In this document: in pieces, positions 8,093-17,391 of the stretch
Numbering within the stretch: the stretch's first letter is position 1
Layout of the letters: every line of letters begins with the position of its first letter
Source: Candidatus Enterococcus myersii
Lineage (GTDB): Bacteria > Bacillota > Bacilli > Lactobacillales > Enterococcaceae
DNA: 63,162 bases
Assembly: GCF_017316025.1 (NCBI RefSeq)
Contig: NZ_JAFLVT010000001.1
Coordinates: forward strand, 264,303-327,464
Reading direction: 5' to 3'
Notes under the pieces: model-generated
Told to the model about the DNA's origin: nothing
What the model saw: only the letters and a program-made list of their open reading frames with translations
Databases searched by the model: none
Translations under genes and position numbers: made by a program

Positions 8093-8770
8093 ATGAAAAA
8101 AGCGTGCATTTTGCTAACACGTTTAGCTGACTTAAATGAAGTGGATCAAGCTTTTTTTATAGCCAAGGGTTATCAGACGCAAATTTTACCTTTAACTGAA
8201 ATTTCCTTACGAAAATTATCCGCTAACGAAATTGCAGAAATTAAAGCAACCCAGTGGCTTTTTTTTACAAGTCAAGTCCCGGTTGAAAGTGTTTTAAAGC
8301 ATGCCCAATCTAGTGTGAAAATCGCTGTAATTGGACAAAAAACTGCCCAAGCAGTGATAAATGCAGGTTTTACCCCTACTTTTATTAGTCCCAAAGAGAC
8401 AAAGGAAATGCTGTTAACGACTTGGCAAAAAGCCTACCCTAAAAAAATACGTATTTTATATCCGAAAAGTCAATTGGCAGATAATAATGTGGAAAAGATG
8501 CTGGCAAATTACGAGGTACAGAGTTTTATTGCGTATGACAACCTTTTTCCACTGACGAGTCAAAAAAAGTTAGAAAAGGTGTTGGAGACAAAAAAAATCA
8601 CCGCCGTATATTTTACGAGTCCTTCTGCTTGGCGCCGTTTTATTAAGGTTTATAAAAATTATTCGGCTTTGCCGTTACAGTTTGTTGCTATTGGCGAAAC
8701 AACAAAAAAAGCAATTGAAAAAGCCGGGTATACTGCACGATTGAAAAGTGACGTAGAAAAGATTGATTAA
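8093..8770 (+). CDS. hemD: Uroporphyrinogen-III synthase
   Basis: 225 residues with a HemD-like two-lobe pattern: LLTRLADLNEV, WLFFTSQVPVESVLKH, IAVIGQKTAQAVINAGF, then VYFTSPSAWRRF and FVAIGETTKKAIEKAGY. It closes hydroxymethylbilane to uroporphyrinogen III, the branch point to siroheme. It has an AAAGGA site and follows nirBD, so it is likely expressed with them when the preceding hairpin is read through. HemD proteins are poorly conserved, so the call rests on these motifs and on the siroheme context. No hemA, hemL, hemB, hemC or cobA is in the window. Confidence 0.8.
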   Translation: MKKACILLTRLADLNEVDQAFFIAKGYQTQILPLTEISLRKLSANEIAEIKATQWLFFTSQVPVESVLKHAQSSVKIAVIGQKTAQAVINAGFTPTFISPKETKEMLLTTWQKAYPKKIRILYPKSQLADNNVEKMLANYEVQSFIAYDNLFPLTSQKKLEKVLETKKITAVYFTSPSAWRRFIKVYKNYSALPLQFVAIGETTKKAIEKAGYTARLKSDVEKID

Positions 8771-8789
8771 AATAATTGTTAGAATTTTC

Positions 8790-8818
8790 TTGACAATTAA
8801 AAAGTAGCTGTATACAAT
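8790..8818 (+). promoter_or_regulatory. Sigma-A type promoter of the aroF T-box leader
   Basis: TTGACA (8790-8795) and TACAAT (8813-8818) are separated by exactly 17 nt, ahead of the structured leader. The -35 lies about 20 nt after the hemD stop. Confidence 0.8.
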
Positions 8819-8827
8819 AAGTGCAAT

Positions 8828-9103
8828 AAATAAAAGTGATGACAAGAAATAGTAAGTAAAAATAAGAAGACAGGAAGTTGCCGGTAATTGAGAGGCGCGC
8901 AATTATTTTTACTGAATTCCTCTTTGAACTTCGCACCGAATCAAGTAGGCTGCGACGGATGGTGTGCCTTCGTTAAATTTGCCAGGGTATAAGTATTTTT
9001 GTACCTAATGAGGTAGTTTTGCGCAAGCAGACTATAAAAAAAGGTGGTAACACGAGTCTATTTCAAGACCCGTCCTTTCAAATTGAAAGGATGAGGTCTT
9101 TTT
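8828..9103 (+). promoter_or_regulatory. T-box leader of aroF
   Basis: The leader has the stem I entry AGTA (8851-8854) followed by an 11-bp helix AGTAAAAATAA (8855-8865) with TTATTTTTACT (8903-8913). Next are the specifier-side GAATTCC (8914-8920), a stem III-like region, the T-box AAGGTGGTAACACGAG (9041-9056) and an intrinsic terminator (9065-9103). By comparison with other T-boxes the specifier lies just after GAA at 8914-8916. TTC (Phe, 8917-8919) is the sensible reading for a DAHP synthase, but a one-base shift would read TCC. Uncharged tRNA should favour antitermination. The presence of a T-box is clear; the amino acid is inferred. Confidence 0.85.
9065..9103 (+). terminator. T-box regulated terminator
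   Basis: AAGACC...GGTCTT encloses GTCCTTTC...GAAAGGAT and is followed by TTTTTC. It is mutually exclusive with the antiterminator formed around the T-box sequence. Confidence 0.85.
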
Positions 9104-9141
9104 CTTTGTATTTAAATCTTAAAATAAAGGGGTAAAAGGAC

Positions 9142-10170
9142 ATGTTTAAAGCAATCAGTAAAAAAATTAACGCAGAGTCAGTAAAGTCATTAGCAAAATT
9201 ATCAGAAGCAGAGGCGGCGCAAAAAAAAGCACGTGATTTGGAATTAGAAAAAATTATTACCGGTGAAGATCAACGTATTTTATTAATCATTGGTCCGTGT
9301 TCAGCCCATGAAGAAGAAGCTGTGATGGAATATGTACATCGTTTAGCAAAATTACAAGCAGAAGTCGCTGATAAAGTATTCATGGTACCACGCATTTACA
9401 CGAATAAGCCGCGAACCAATGGCGATGGCTACAAAGGCCTGTTGCATCAGCAAAATCCCAATGGAGAAAGTAATTTAATTCGGGGGATTGTTTCCGTACG
9501 TAAATTACACAAACGTGTTTTAACTGAAACAGGTTTAACGACTGCTGATGAAATGCTTTACCCTGAAAACTTAGAGTTCGTTGAAGACTTGGTAAGTTAT
9601 ATTGCAGTTGGTGCCCGCTCTGTAGAAGATCAGCAACATCGTTTTGTGGCCAGTGGTATCAACCAGCCAACGGGGATGAAAAATCCTACGAGTGGAAATT
9701 TAACCGTTCTATTCAATTCACTATATGCTGCGCAACAAAAACAAGAGTTCATTTATAATGGCGCAGAAGTGGAGTCTTCTTCTAACCCATTAGCCCACGT
9801 TGTTTTACGAGGGGGACTAAATGAAGTAGGGAAAAATATTCCCAATTATCACTATGAAGATTTAATCGAAGTTACAAATCGTTATGAAGCAGGAAACTTT
9901 AAAAATCCTTTTGTGGTAGTGGACACCAATCATGATAATTCTGGTAAACAGTATTTCGAACAAATTCGAATTGTCAAAGAAACTTTAGAAAACCGCAAGT
10001 ACAATCAAAAAATTAAAAAAATGGTTCGTGGCTTTATGATTGAAAGTTTCATAGAAGATGGTCGTCAAGAACCAGATGGAACCGTTTTTGGTCAATCGAT
10101 CACCGATCCTTGTCTCGGCTGGGAAAAAACAGAAGAGTTAGTTCGCTACATTGCAAAACATGCCGAATAA
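9142..10170 (+). CDS. aroF: 3-deoxy-7-phosphoheptulonate synthase (DAHP synthase, class I)
   Basis: 342 residues of the AroF/AroG/AroH type, with LLIIGPCSAH near residue 50, PRTNGDGYKGLL, GARSVEDQQHR and VVDTNHDNSGKQ. It condenses phosphoenolpyruvate and erythrose 4-phosphate in the first step of the shikimate pathway. It stands alone between a T-box leader and a terminator, so it is a single-gene, tRNA-controlled unit. Start ATG after AAAGGGGTAAAAGG. Which aromatic amino acid inhibits it cannot be read from the sequence. Confidence 0.93.
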   Translation: MFKAISKKINAESVKSLAKLSEAEAAQKKARDLELEKIITGEDQRILLIIGPCSAHEEEAVMEYVHRLAKLQAEVADKVFMVPRIYTNKPRTNGDGYKGLLHQQNPNGESNLIRGIVSVRKLHKRVLTETGLTTADEMLYPENLEFVEDLVSYIAVGARSVEDQQHRFVASGINQPTGMKNPTSGNLTVLFNSLYAAQQKQEFIYNGAEVESSSNPLAHVVLRGGLNEVGKNIPNYHYEDLIEVTNRYEAGNFKNPFVVVDTNHDNSGKQYFEQIRIVKETLENRKYNQKIKKMVRGFMIESFIEDGRQEPDGTVFGQSITDPCLGWEKTEELVRYIAKHAE

Positions 10171-10210
10171 ATTTTTGAAGTAACAAATTGATGCAGGAAA
10201 CAGACAATAA

Positions 10211-10255
10211 AATAACCCAAGATAAAAAATAAAATTTATCTTGGGTTATTCTTTT
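10211..10255 (+). terminator. Intrinsic terminator after aroF
   Basis: AATAACCCAAGATAAA (10211-10226) pairs with TTTATCTTGGGTTATT (10235-10250), followed by CTTTT. The rest of the 384-nt gap to the next gene (10256-10554) is AT-rich and holds a CodY-like box and a TATAAT at 10519-10524. Confidence 0.9.
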
Positions 10256-10388
10256 GCCTAAAAAGGTGGGAATTATCAACCCTTAATTTTTTATTATTAT
10301 TTTATAGCTATCATTTATTTTGTATAAGATAACTTTACCCAATTAATTAAAATAAGGAAAAAGCATCATTGTTAGCGGTAATAATTTG

Positions 10389-10403
10389 AATTTTCAGAAA
10401 TTA
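10389..10403. promoter_or_regulatory. CodY-like box upstream of the YfcC-type carrier
   Basis: AATTTTCAGAAATTA matches the CodY consensus AATTTTCWGAAAATT at 13 of 15 positions. It lies about 116 nt upstream of the likely -10 at 10519. CodY control of an amino acid carrier would be usual; binding is inferred. Confidence 0.45.
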
Positions 10404-10554
10404 AAAACTTTTAAAATCGCGTTCTATCAAGGTATTGCTGTAAAAGGAATTTCAATAATTATTCAGCTTATCTAAAAAAAATTACAAAAGAAACGTATGA
10501 TTTTTGACTAGAATAACTTATAATATTGTCATCGTATAAAGAGAGGATAGAGAT

Positions 10555-12279
10555 ATGAAGAACAAGAAAAAACGTGATTTAACAAAAATGCGTACGCCCC
10601 ATACTTATGTCATTATTTTTATGGTTGTTATCGCGGCGTGGCTATTGACGTTTATTGTACCAGCAGGTAAGTTTTCTACCACTGAAGTTGAGTACAAAGA
10701 TGCCAATGGGGAAGTAGCAACACGGACGGTCTTGGAACAAGATACCTTCCGCTATGATTATCCGTTAAATAAAGAGTTTGTCTTTGATAAACTAGAAGAT
10801 TTAGCGGGCAATCAAAATGAATTAGAAAAATTAGATGTTGCCAAAGAAGATGTTGAAGGTGTCATAAAAGACGGGGAAAGTAAACTTTCTCAAGAAACAC
10901 TAGATGGCATTAATCTGACCGATGATGCGCTGTATAAATTATACGGTGACAAAATTTATGATAAGTCAGAAAAGCTTCACAAGACAGCTAAGATTTGGGG
11001 AACCGATGATTTTAATGGTTTTGGTTTCTTGAACTTTGTTTTTGAAGGATTAGTTTCTGGTGACAAGTACGGTTCAGCTGTTGGGATTGTTGCTTTAATT
11101 CTCGTCGTCGGTGGTGCCTTTGGGATTATTATGCGTACAGGCGCGATTGATGCTGGTATTTTTGCCTTTATTTCCAAAACGCGTGGTCTAGAACGGCTAG
11201 CGATTCCGTTATTATTCTTTGCCTTTTCTTTTGGTGGTGCCACTTTTGGGATGGCCGAAGAAGTTATTCCGTTTTCAATGGTGATGGTGCCTTTTGTCAT
11301 AGCGCTGGGGTATGACTCTATTGTGGCGGTCACCGTGACTTATGTTGCCTCGCAGGTGGGGAATGCCGCTTCTTGGATGAGTCCATTTAGTGTGGCAGTT
11401 GCCCAAGGGATTGCCGGAATTCCAGTCTTATCTGGTGCAACCTTCCGTTTAGTTATGTGGTTTGTTATTACCGCACTTTCTGCACTTTACTTATCATTAT
11501 ATGCAGAACGTATTCGTAAAAATCCAATGAAATCAGAAGTTTATGAATCAGATGCGCATTTCCGTGATCAAATTCAAAAAACGAAAGATGAAAAGAAACC
11601 TTTCTTATTAGGTCACAAATTAATTTTGTTGGAAATGTTAGTTGTTTTAATTTGGATCGTTTGGGGAGTAACCCAAGAAGGGTATTATATTCCTGAAATT
11701 GCATCTCAATTCTTTGTAATGGGCTTAGTTGCCGGTATTATTGCAGTATTGTTCAAACTGGACGAAATGGGTTGGAATGATATTGCCAAAAGTTTCCAAA
11801 GCGGTGCGGCTGATTTAGCCGGCACAGCGATCGTTGTAGGGATGGCAAAAGGAATTCTACTTGTCTTAGGTGGTTCTGATGCGAACATGCCATCTGCATT
11901 AAACACAATGCTACACGGCGTAGGCGGTTTATTAAGCGGTGTTCCAGCGATGGTTGGTGCTTGGGCAATGTATGTTTTCCAAAGTTTATTCAACTTAGTC
12001 GTAACATCAAATTCAGGACAAGCAGCTTTAACAATGCCAATTATGGCGCCATTGGCTGACCTTGTGGGCGTTTCTCGCCAAGTTGCAGTTTTAGCTTATC
12101 AATTAGGTGCAGGGTTTGTTGATGCCTTCACACCAGTTTCAGCAAGTTTAATTGGGGTTTTAGGTGTCGCACATATTGAATGGGCCAAATGGGCGAAATT
12201 CCAAATCAAGATGCAAGGTTTCTTCTTTGTATTAGGGTCAATTTTCATCGTGATCGCAATTGCAATTGGTCTACAATAG
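10555..12279 (+). CDS. YfcC family (C4-dicarboxylate/arginine-ornithine type) membrane carrier
   Basis: 574 residues of the YfcC/DcuC-ArcD superfamily. A first membrane segment (about residues 18-36) is followed by a ~100-residue charged external insertion (about 45-145), then a two-bundle membrane domain with GGAFGIIMRTGAI, FGMAEEVIPF and QVGNAASWMSPFSVAVAQGI. The second half has SNSGQAALTMPIMAPLADL. YfcC proteins are thought to carry basic amino acids or dipeptides; the substrate here is unknown. Start ATG after GAGAGGATAG. It is monocistronic with a terminator at 12289-12317 and a CodY-like box upstream. The charged insertion is normal for longer members of the family. Confidence 0.85.
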   Translation: MKNKKKRDLTKMRTPHTYVIIFMVVIAAWLLTFIVPAGKFSTTEVEYKDANGEVATRTVLEQDTFRYDYPLNKEFVFDKLEDLAGNQNELEKLDVAKEDVEGVIKDGESKLSQETLDGINLTDDALYKLYGDKIYDKSEKLHKTAKIWGTDDFNGFGFLNFVFEGLVSGDKYGSAVGIVALILVVGGAFGIIMRTGAIDAGIFAFISKTRGLERLAIPLLFFAFSFGGATFGMAEEVIPFSMVMVPFVIALGYDSIVAVTVTYVASQVGNAASWMSPFSVAVAQGIAGIPVLSGATFRLVMWFVITALSALYLSLYAERIRKNPMKSEVYESDAHFRDQIQKTKDEKKPFLLGHKLILLEMLVVLIWIVWGVTQEGYYIPEIASQFFVMGLVAGIIAVLFKLDEMGWNDIAKSFQSGAADLAGTAIVVGMAKGILLVLGGSDANMPSALNTMLHGVGGLLSGVPAMVGAWAMYVFQSLFNLVVTSNSGQAALTMPIMAPLADLVGVSRQVAVLAYQLGAGFVDAFTPVSASLIGVLGVAHIEWAKWAKFQIKMQGFFFVLGSIFIVIAIAIGLQ

Positions 12280-12288
12280 CACGCAATT

Positions 12289-12317
12289 AACTTCCTCTTT
12301 TTAGAGGAAGTTTTTTT
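12289..12317 (+). terminator. Intrinsic terminator after the YfcC-type gene
   Basis: AACTTCCTC (12289-12297) pairs with GAGGAAGTT (12304-12312), followed by a run of T. Confidence 0.88.
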
Positions 12318-12340
12318 GTTGTAGGCTAGAATGGATAGGC

Positions 12341-12384
12341 TAAAAAAACGACTTTCAAAATCAAATTTTGAAAGTCGTTTTGTT
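12341..12384 (-). terminator. Terminator of the metallophosphoesterase gene (works in both directions)
   Basis: ACGACTTTCAAAAT (12348-12361) pairs perfectly with ATTTTGAAAGTCGT (12365-12378). Runs of A before and T after the stem let it act on either strand; on the minus strand it follows the gene ending at 12390. Confidence 0.85.
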
Positions 12385-12389
12385 TTGTA

Positions 12390-13475
12390 TTAGATAATTT
12401 TTTTATTTTTATAACGACGGCGGAATAAGTTGATATCCACTACTTTATCGGTTTTATCCGTCTTTTTTTTGGCTGGGGTATCAGTCGGTGTTTCAACTGG
12501 CTCTTGTGGAACAGTTGTCCTGTCGGGTGTAAGATAGTCATTTTTTTCTTCTTGTTGCACAACTTCATTTTTTTCGACCGTAATTTGTTTTTCAAAATTA
12601 AAATTGCCATCAAAATTTTCAAAGATTTGGCGTTTATTGGAAAGATGATAATAAACAATTTCTGGTGGCACACCAACACGAGCAGGGATCATTGTGGTGC
12701 CAATACCGGTGTTCACAGATAAAATTGTATTTTTCGTTGGTAAGTACAGGCTGTCAGTATAGTGCTTTGCGCCTTCTGTTTTGATGTATAAATACGGTAG
12801 TCGGATTTGACCACCATGACTGTGACCAGATAAAACCAAATCGTATTGTTCCAAATTATTAATAGCATCGATTTGATCAGGCTGGTGGGCTAATAAAATA
12901 TGCCATTCAGCTAATGTTGATTCAAAATTATAGTTGGGTTTCCCACCACTTAAATCATCAATTCCGACGATATTCATGGAAATCTTCGCATCAGAACCAA
13001 AAACTTCTTCATTAACTAAGGTAGTAAAACCAGCTTCTTTTAATACTTCTTTGACAAAGTATTGGCCACCGTGCTTGTAATCATGATTGCCTAATACTGC
13101 AATTTTTCCCATCGGAGCTTTTAGACGTTTTAATTTTTCAATTAAGCGATCGGTTTGTTTTTTTGGCCAATGCTTATAATCATCAATTAAGTCACCTGTA
13201 AAAACAATGATATCTGGTTGCATCTCCATGACAGAACGAATGATTTTATTCATTTTGCGTGGCTTGAACCAGCGAGAAAAGTGAAGATCGCTAATATGAG
13301 CAATTGTTACATCGCCTTCATGGGCGAACATGTCATAAGCATCTGAAATATCCAATACCCGTTGTTTATTTTTGCGAATGAGGTAATGCCGTTGTTTGAG
13401 CCTGCTAGGTTCAATGAAAAATGCATAAATTGAAAATACTAGTAAAATAGCGATGATACCTAGAATTAACTGCAC
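12390..13475 (-). CDS. Membrane-anchored calcineurin-like metallophosphoesterase
   Basis: 361 residues. One N-terminal membrane anchor (about 2-20) is followed by a metallophosphoesterase domain with all metal motifs: ISDLHF, GDLIDD, LGNHDYKHGG, LLAHQPDQ and LSGHSHGGQ. A ~60-residue Thr/Lys/Asp-rich C-terminal tail ends in basic residues. It resembles B. subtilis YkuE and related phosphodiesterases that act at the membrane; the substrate is unknown. The ATG follows AAAGGGGGCCGTTTTGTGCAG, with the site at about 13485-13490. It is monocistronic with its own terminator. Confidence 0.88.
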   Translation of the reverse strand: MQLILGIIAILLVFSIYAFFIEPSRLKQRHYLIRKNKQRVLDISDAYDMFAHEGDVTIAHISDLHFSRWFKPRKMNKIIRSVMEMQPDIIVFTGDLIDDYKHWPKKQTDRLIEKLKRLKAPMGKIAVLGNHDYKHGGQYFVKEVLKEAGFTTLVNEEVFGSDAKISMNIVGIDDLSGGKPNYNFESTLAEWHILLAHQPDQIDAINNLEQYDLVLSGHSHGGQIRLPYLYIKTEGAKHYTDSLYLPTKNTILSVNTGIGTTMIPARVGVPPEIVYYHLSNKRQIFENFDGNFNFEKQITVEKNEVVQQEEKNDYLTPDRTTVPQEPVETPTDTPAKKKTDKTDKVVDINLFRRRYKNKKII

Positions 13476-13595
13476 AAAACGGCCCCCTTTAAAATTCTGC
13501 TAACTAGTATAGAATATAAGATAGTTTGAGAAAAAGCAATCGAACATCAGATAAGATTTTGCTAAATTTAGATGAAAATTATTTCGTTTTTGTTA

Positions 13596-13634
13596 CAAAT
13601 AAAATAAACGTCTCCGAAACGTTGACAGGAGACG
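13596..13634 (-). terminator. Terminator of the small membrane protein gene
   Basis: On the minus strand CGTCTCC (13628-13634) pairs with GGAGACG (13609-13615), followed by TTTATTTTATTTG. It lies 35 nt after the gene ending at 13669. Confidence 0.75.
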
Positions 13635-13668
13635 CTTGAAATGATTTGAAATCTAAAAAAGCACAGCC

Positions 13669-14271
13669 TCACTTTAATTTTCGAAGTTTTTTTGAAGGAT
13701 TGTGACGCAAACGGCTGTTCTTTTTTGGAATGATAAATAACAACATTTCATAAGGTGCGGCAATGAGAAACCACATTAGGGACCAACTTGTGAAATCTTG
13801 ACGATAGAGGTTTTGCAATAAGAAATGAAGCGTAATTATCCCGATTAGTAACAAACTATTTTTTAACCAAAAAGAATTGCCAAAATCAAACGTTAATAAG
13901 AGCGTCGTAAGTAACGGCAGTCCGTAAAAGAAAAAAGCGGTGAGGTTCAACTGCCAATTGCGTTTTAATTCCAGGAAGGATAAGACGAATAAAACAGTCG
14001 ATAAGAGAATTCCTAGTGGCGGAAATAAACTTGTTAAAAAGAGATAAATTGAACTATATAAAAGCATTAGGGGGCCTTTAACAAGTGCTGCAATGGCGAT
14101 AAAGCTAAAAATTAACAGCAGTTGTCCAGTAAAACTAAATTTTAATAAGAGACCAAATAAAGCTAAAATAGCAAAATGGCTCCAAGTCAAAACTTGATCT
14201 TTGGTATTTTTTTTATACTTTTGGCGCAGATATTGTGCCAACTGCGGATACTTATGGTTGAAATTTTCCAT
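13669..14271 (-). CDS. Small polytopic membrane protein of unknown function
   Basis: 200 residues. A charged N-terminal ~28 residues (YPQLAQYLRQKYKKNTKDQ) is followed by about six hydrophobic segments and a strongly basic C-terminus (KKNSRLRHNPSKKLRKLK). I do not recognise a family. A good site (AAAGGAG) sits 7-8 nt before the ATG at 14271. The gene is a single unit with a terminator at 13596-13634. The basic tail suggests a cytoplasmic C-terminus. Confidence 0.75.
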   Translation of the reverse strand: MENFNHKYPQLAQYLRQKYKKNTKDQVLTWSHFAILALFGLLLKFSFTGQLLLIFSFIAIAALVKGPLMLLYSSIYLFLTSLFPPLGILLSTVLFVLSFLELKRNWQLNLTAFFFYGLPLLTTLLLTFDFGNSFWLKNSLLLIGIITLHFLLQNLYRQDFTSWSLMWFLIAAPYEMLLFIIPKKNSRLRHNPSKKLRKLK

Positions 14272-14465
14272 GTTTTAACTCCTTTATATAAACGATCAAA
14301 CGTTGGTGTAAGATAGTGCTTAAAGCAAGGTTGTAAGTGATAAAAAACCGATGAAATGATTTTTACGATACCTTTGTTTGTTAACTTGTGAAGCGGGAAA
14401 ATCATTTTTGGTAAGCTTAATTTCTAATAAAAAAGCTACTTTAATTATAAAGAGTAAGGAGAATT

Positions 14466-14579
14466 ATAAATCGGACCAAAGACGGATTTATTGCAGGAGA
14501 CAATGTTGCAATCGCTCCTACTAAAAAGATGGAATTGCTAAAAACAGAAGATTGGCCAGTCATTTTATCCCTATTTTAA
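14466..14579 (+). pseudogene. Possible coding remnant with no start codon
   Basis: The 520-nt gap between 14272 and 14791 is mostly AT-rich, but this stretch reads as a protein-like frame (NRTKDGFIAGDNVAIAPTKK and onward, ending DWPVILSLF) and stops at TAA 14577-14579. An AAGGAG site (14456-14461) stands before it, yet the codon in the start position is ATA at 14466. It may be a small gene whose ATG was lost, or the end of a decayed gene. I do not recognise the protein. The rest of the gap shows nothing else I can name. Confidence 0.3.
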
Positions 14580-14818
14580 GAATTGTGGGCATTTACTTAA
14601 TCTTTTGTGGTGTGGGAGATTTTTTTCTTTTCAGCCGAGTAAACTAAATTTTTACAAAAGTCATTTTTTTGCGGGGCCTTTACTTTAGACACAAGCGGTT
14701 TTGTGCTAAAGTTACTAATGAAATGACAACAAGGGGTAAATTTTTACAGTAGACTGTCACCACTTGTGTTTGTTTAGCGTAATGTTACGAAATGATATTA
14801 ATGAAGGATGTGAACTTG

Positions 14819-15585
14819 GTGATTTTTGATTCTCATACACACTTAAATGCCGAACAATTTAATGAAGATATCCCAGAAACGATTCAACGAGCCAAAGAAC
14901 TTGGCGTCACTGAAATGGCAGTCGTGGGATTTGATACGCCAACAATCGACAAAAGCTTAGCTTTAAGTCAAGAATATACTGACATATATAGCATTATTGG
15001 CTGGCATCCAACTGAGGCAGGTAGCTATACAAAAGAAATTGAAGAAAAATTGCAAACACAGCTAACCTTACCTAAAGTGGTAGCTTTAGGGGAAATTGGA
15101 TTGGATTATTATTGGATGGAAGATCCAAAAGAAGTGCAAGAAAGAATCTTTCGCCGCCAAATTGCCATCGCCAGAGAAATGCATTTACCAATCAGCATTC
15201 ATACCCGGGACGCCATTGAAGACACGTATCGTATTTTAAAAGATGAAAAAATAGCAGACATCGGCGGGATTATGCATAGTTTCAGCGGTAGTGGCGAGTG
15301 GGCAAAACGCTTTTTGGATCTGGGAATGCATGTTTCCTTCAGTGGTGTCGTGACGTTCAAAAAGGCGCTTGATGTGCAAGAAGCGGCAACGGTTGTACCC
15401 CTTGATCGTCTTTTGGTCGAAACGGATGCGCCTTATTTAGCACCGGTACCTTATCGGGGTAAACGCAATGAACCGGGCTATACCCGTTATGTCGTAGAAA
15501 AAATTGCAGAACTGCGAGAAATGCCCTTTGAAGAAGTCGCGGCACTTACACGGGCTAATGCACATCGTCTCTTTGGGATTAATCG

Positions 15586-15589
<4 letters not shown>
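14819..15589 (+). CDS. tatD: TatD family metal-dependent DNase
   Basis: About 256 residues with the TatD signatures: [12 protein letters not shown] at the N-terminus, [37 protein letters not shown] and [12 protein letters not shown]. These supply the His, Glu and Asp metal ligands. I choose the GTG at 14819 because homologues begin at this point and AAGGA lies about 10 nt upstream. The ATGs at 14792 and 14801 have no ribosome-binding site. It overlaps rnmV by 4 nt (ATGA). The order tatD-rnmV-rsmA is the conserved Bacillota arrangement. Confidence 0.93.
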
Positions 15590-17050
<1,461 letters not shown>

Positions 17051-17084
17051 AAAAGACAATTTGAAATTAGAATAAATGTATCTT

Positions 17085-17133
17085 AATCAGAGGTTATGAC
17101 AGAAAAATTGTCGTAGCCTCTGATTTTGTTTTG
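17085..17133 (+). terminator. Intrinsic terminator after rsmA
   Basis: AATCAGAGG-TTATGACA (17085-17101) pairs with TGTCGTAGCCTCTGATT (17109-17125) with one wobble, then TTGTTTTG. Confidence 0.88.
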
Positions 17134-17282
17134 TTTAGCGAAAAAAATAAAGGTAATAGAATAGAGCAGTGGTCTTTTTTTGAGGATAATTTTAATAAAG
17201 GCGTACATAACTATCACCTGAATTTAACTGCATTAAAAAAATAAGTGAAATTTTTCAGACTCTTTTCGTAAAAACGAAATAT

Positions 17283-17294
17283 ATGTCTTGACAC
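17283..17294. promoter_or_regulatory. NiaR-type operator 1, overlapping the niaX -35 box
   Basis: ATGTCTTGACAC contains the palindrome core TGTC-TT-GACA and includes the -35 hexamer TTGACA. A repressor bound here would block RNA polymerase. The assignment to NiaR (the niacin-responsive repressor YrxA) follows from the target gene and my memory of its motif. Confidence 0.6.
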
Positions 17295-17316
17295 TTAAAA
17301 TAAATACCACTAAAAT
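17288..17316 (+). promoter_or_regulatory. Promoter of niaX
   Basis: TTGACA (17288-17293) and TAAAAT (17311-17316) are separated by 17 nt. The -35 lies inside operator 1, and operator 2 lies just downstream of the expected start point. Confidence 0.75.
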
Positions 17317-17329
17317 GAAAAAGACTTAA

Positions 17330-17341
17330 GTGTCTTGACAC
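17330..17341. promoter_or_regulatory. NiaR-type operator 2, downstream of the transcription start
   Basis: GTGTCTTGACAC is an almost perfect palindrome (GTGTC-TT-GACAC), a second copy of operator 1 at 47 nt spacing. Two copies around the promoter suggest tight or cooperative repression. Confidence 0.6.
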
Positions 17342-17391
17342 GTTGGTTGAGTACGAAAAAATAAATGTTAGAGTTTTTTGAGGAGGAAAAA

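Noticed and set aside
10504-10524. TTGACT with TATAAT as the promoter of the YfcC-type gene
   Set aside because: The spacer is only 9 nt. The TATAAT may be real but this -35 cannot pair with it.
11706-11993. Minus-strand frames within the YfcC-type gene
   Set aside because: They are shadows of a membrane protein gene, without ribosome-binding sites or family motifs.
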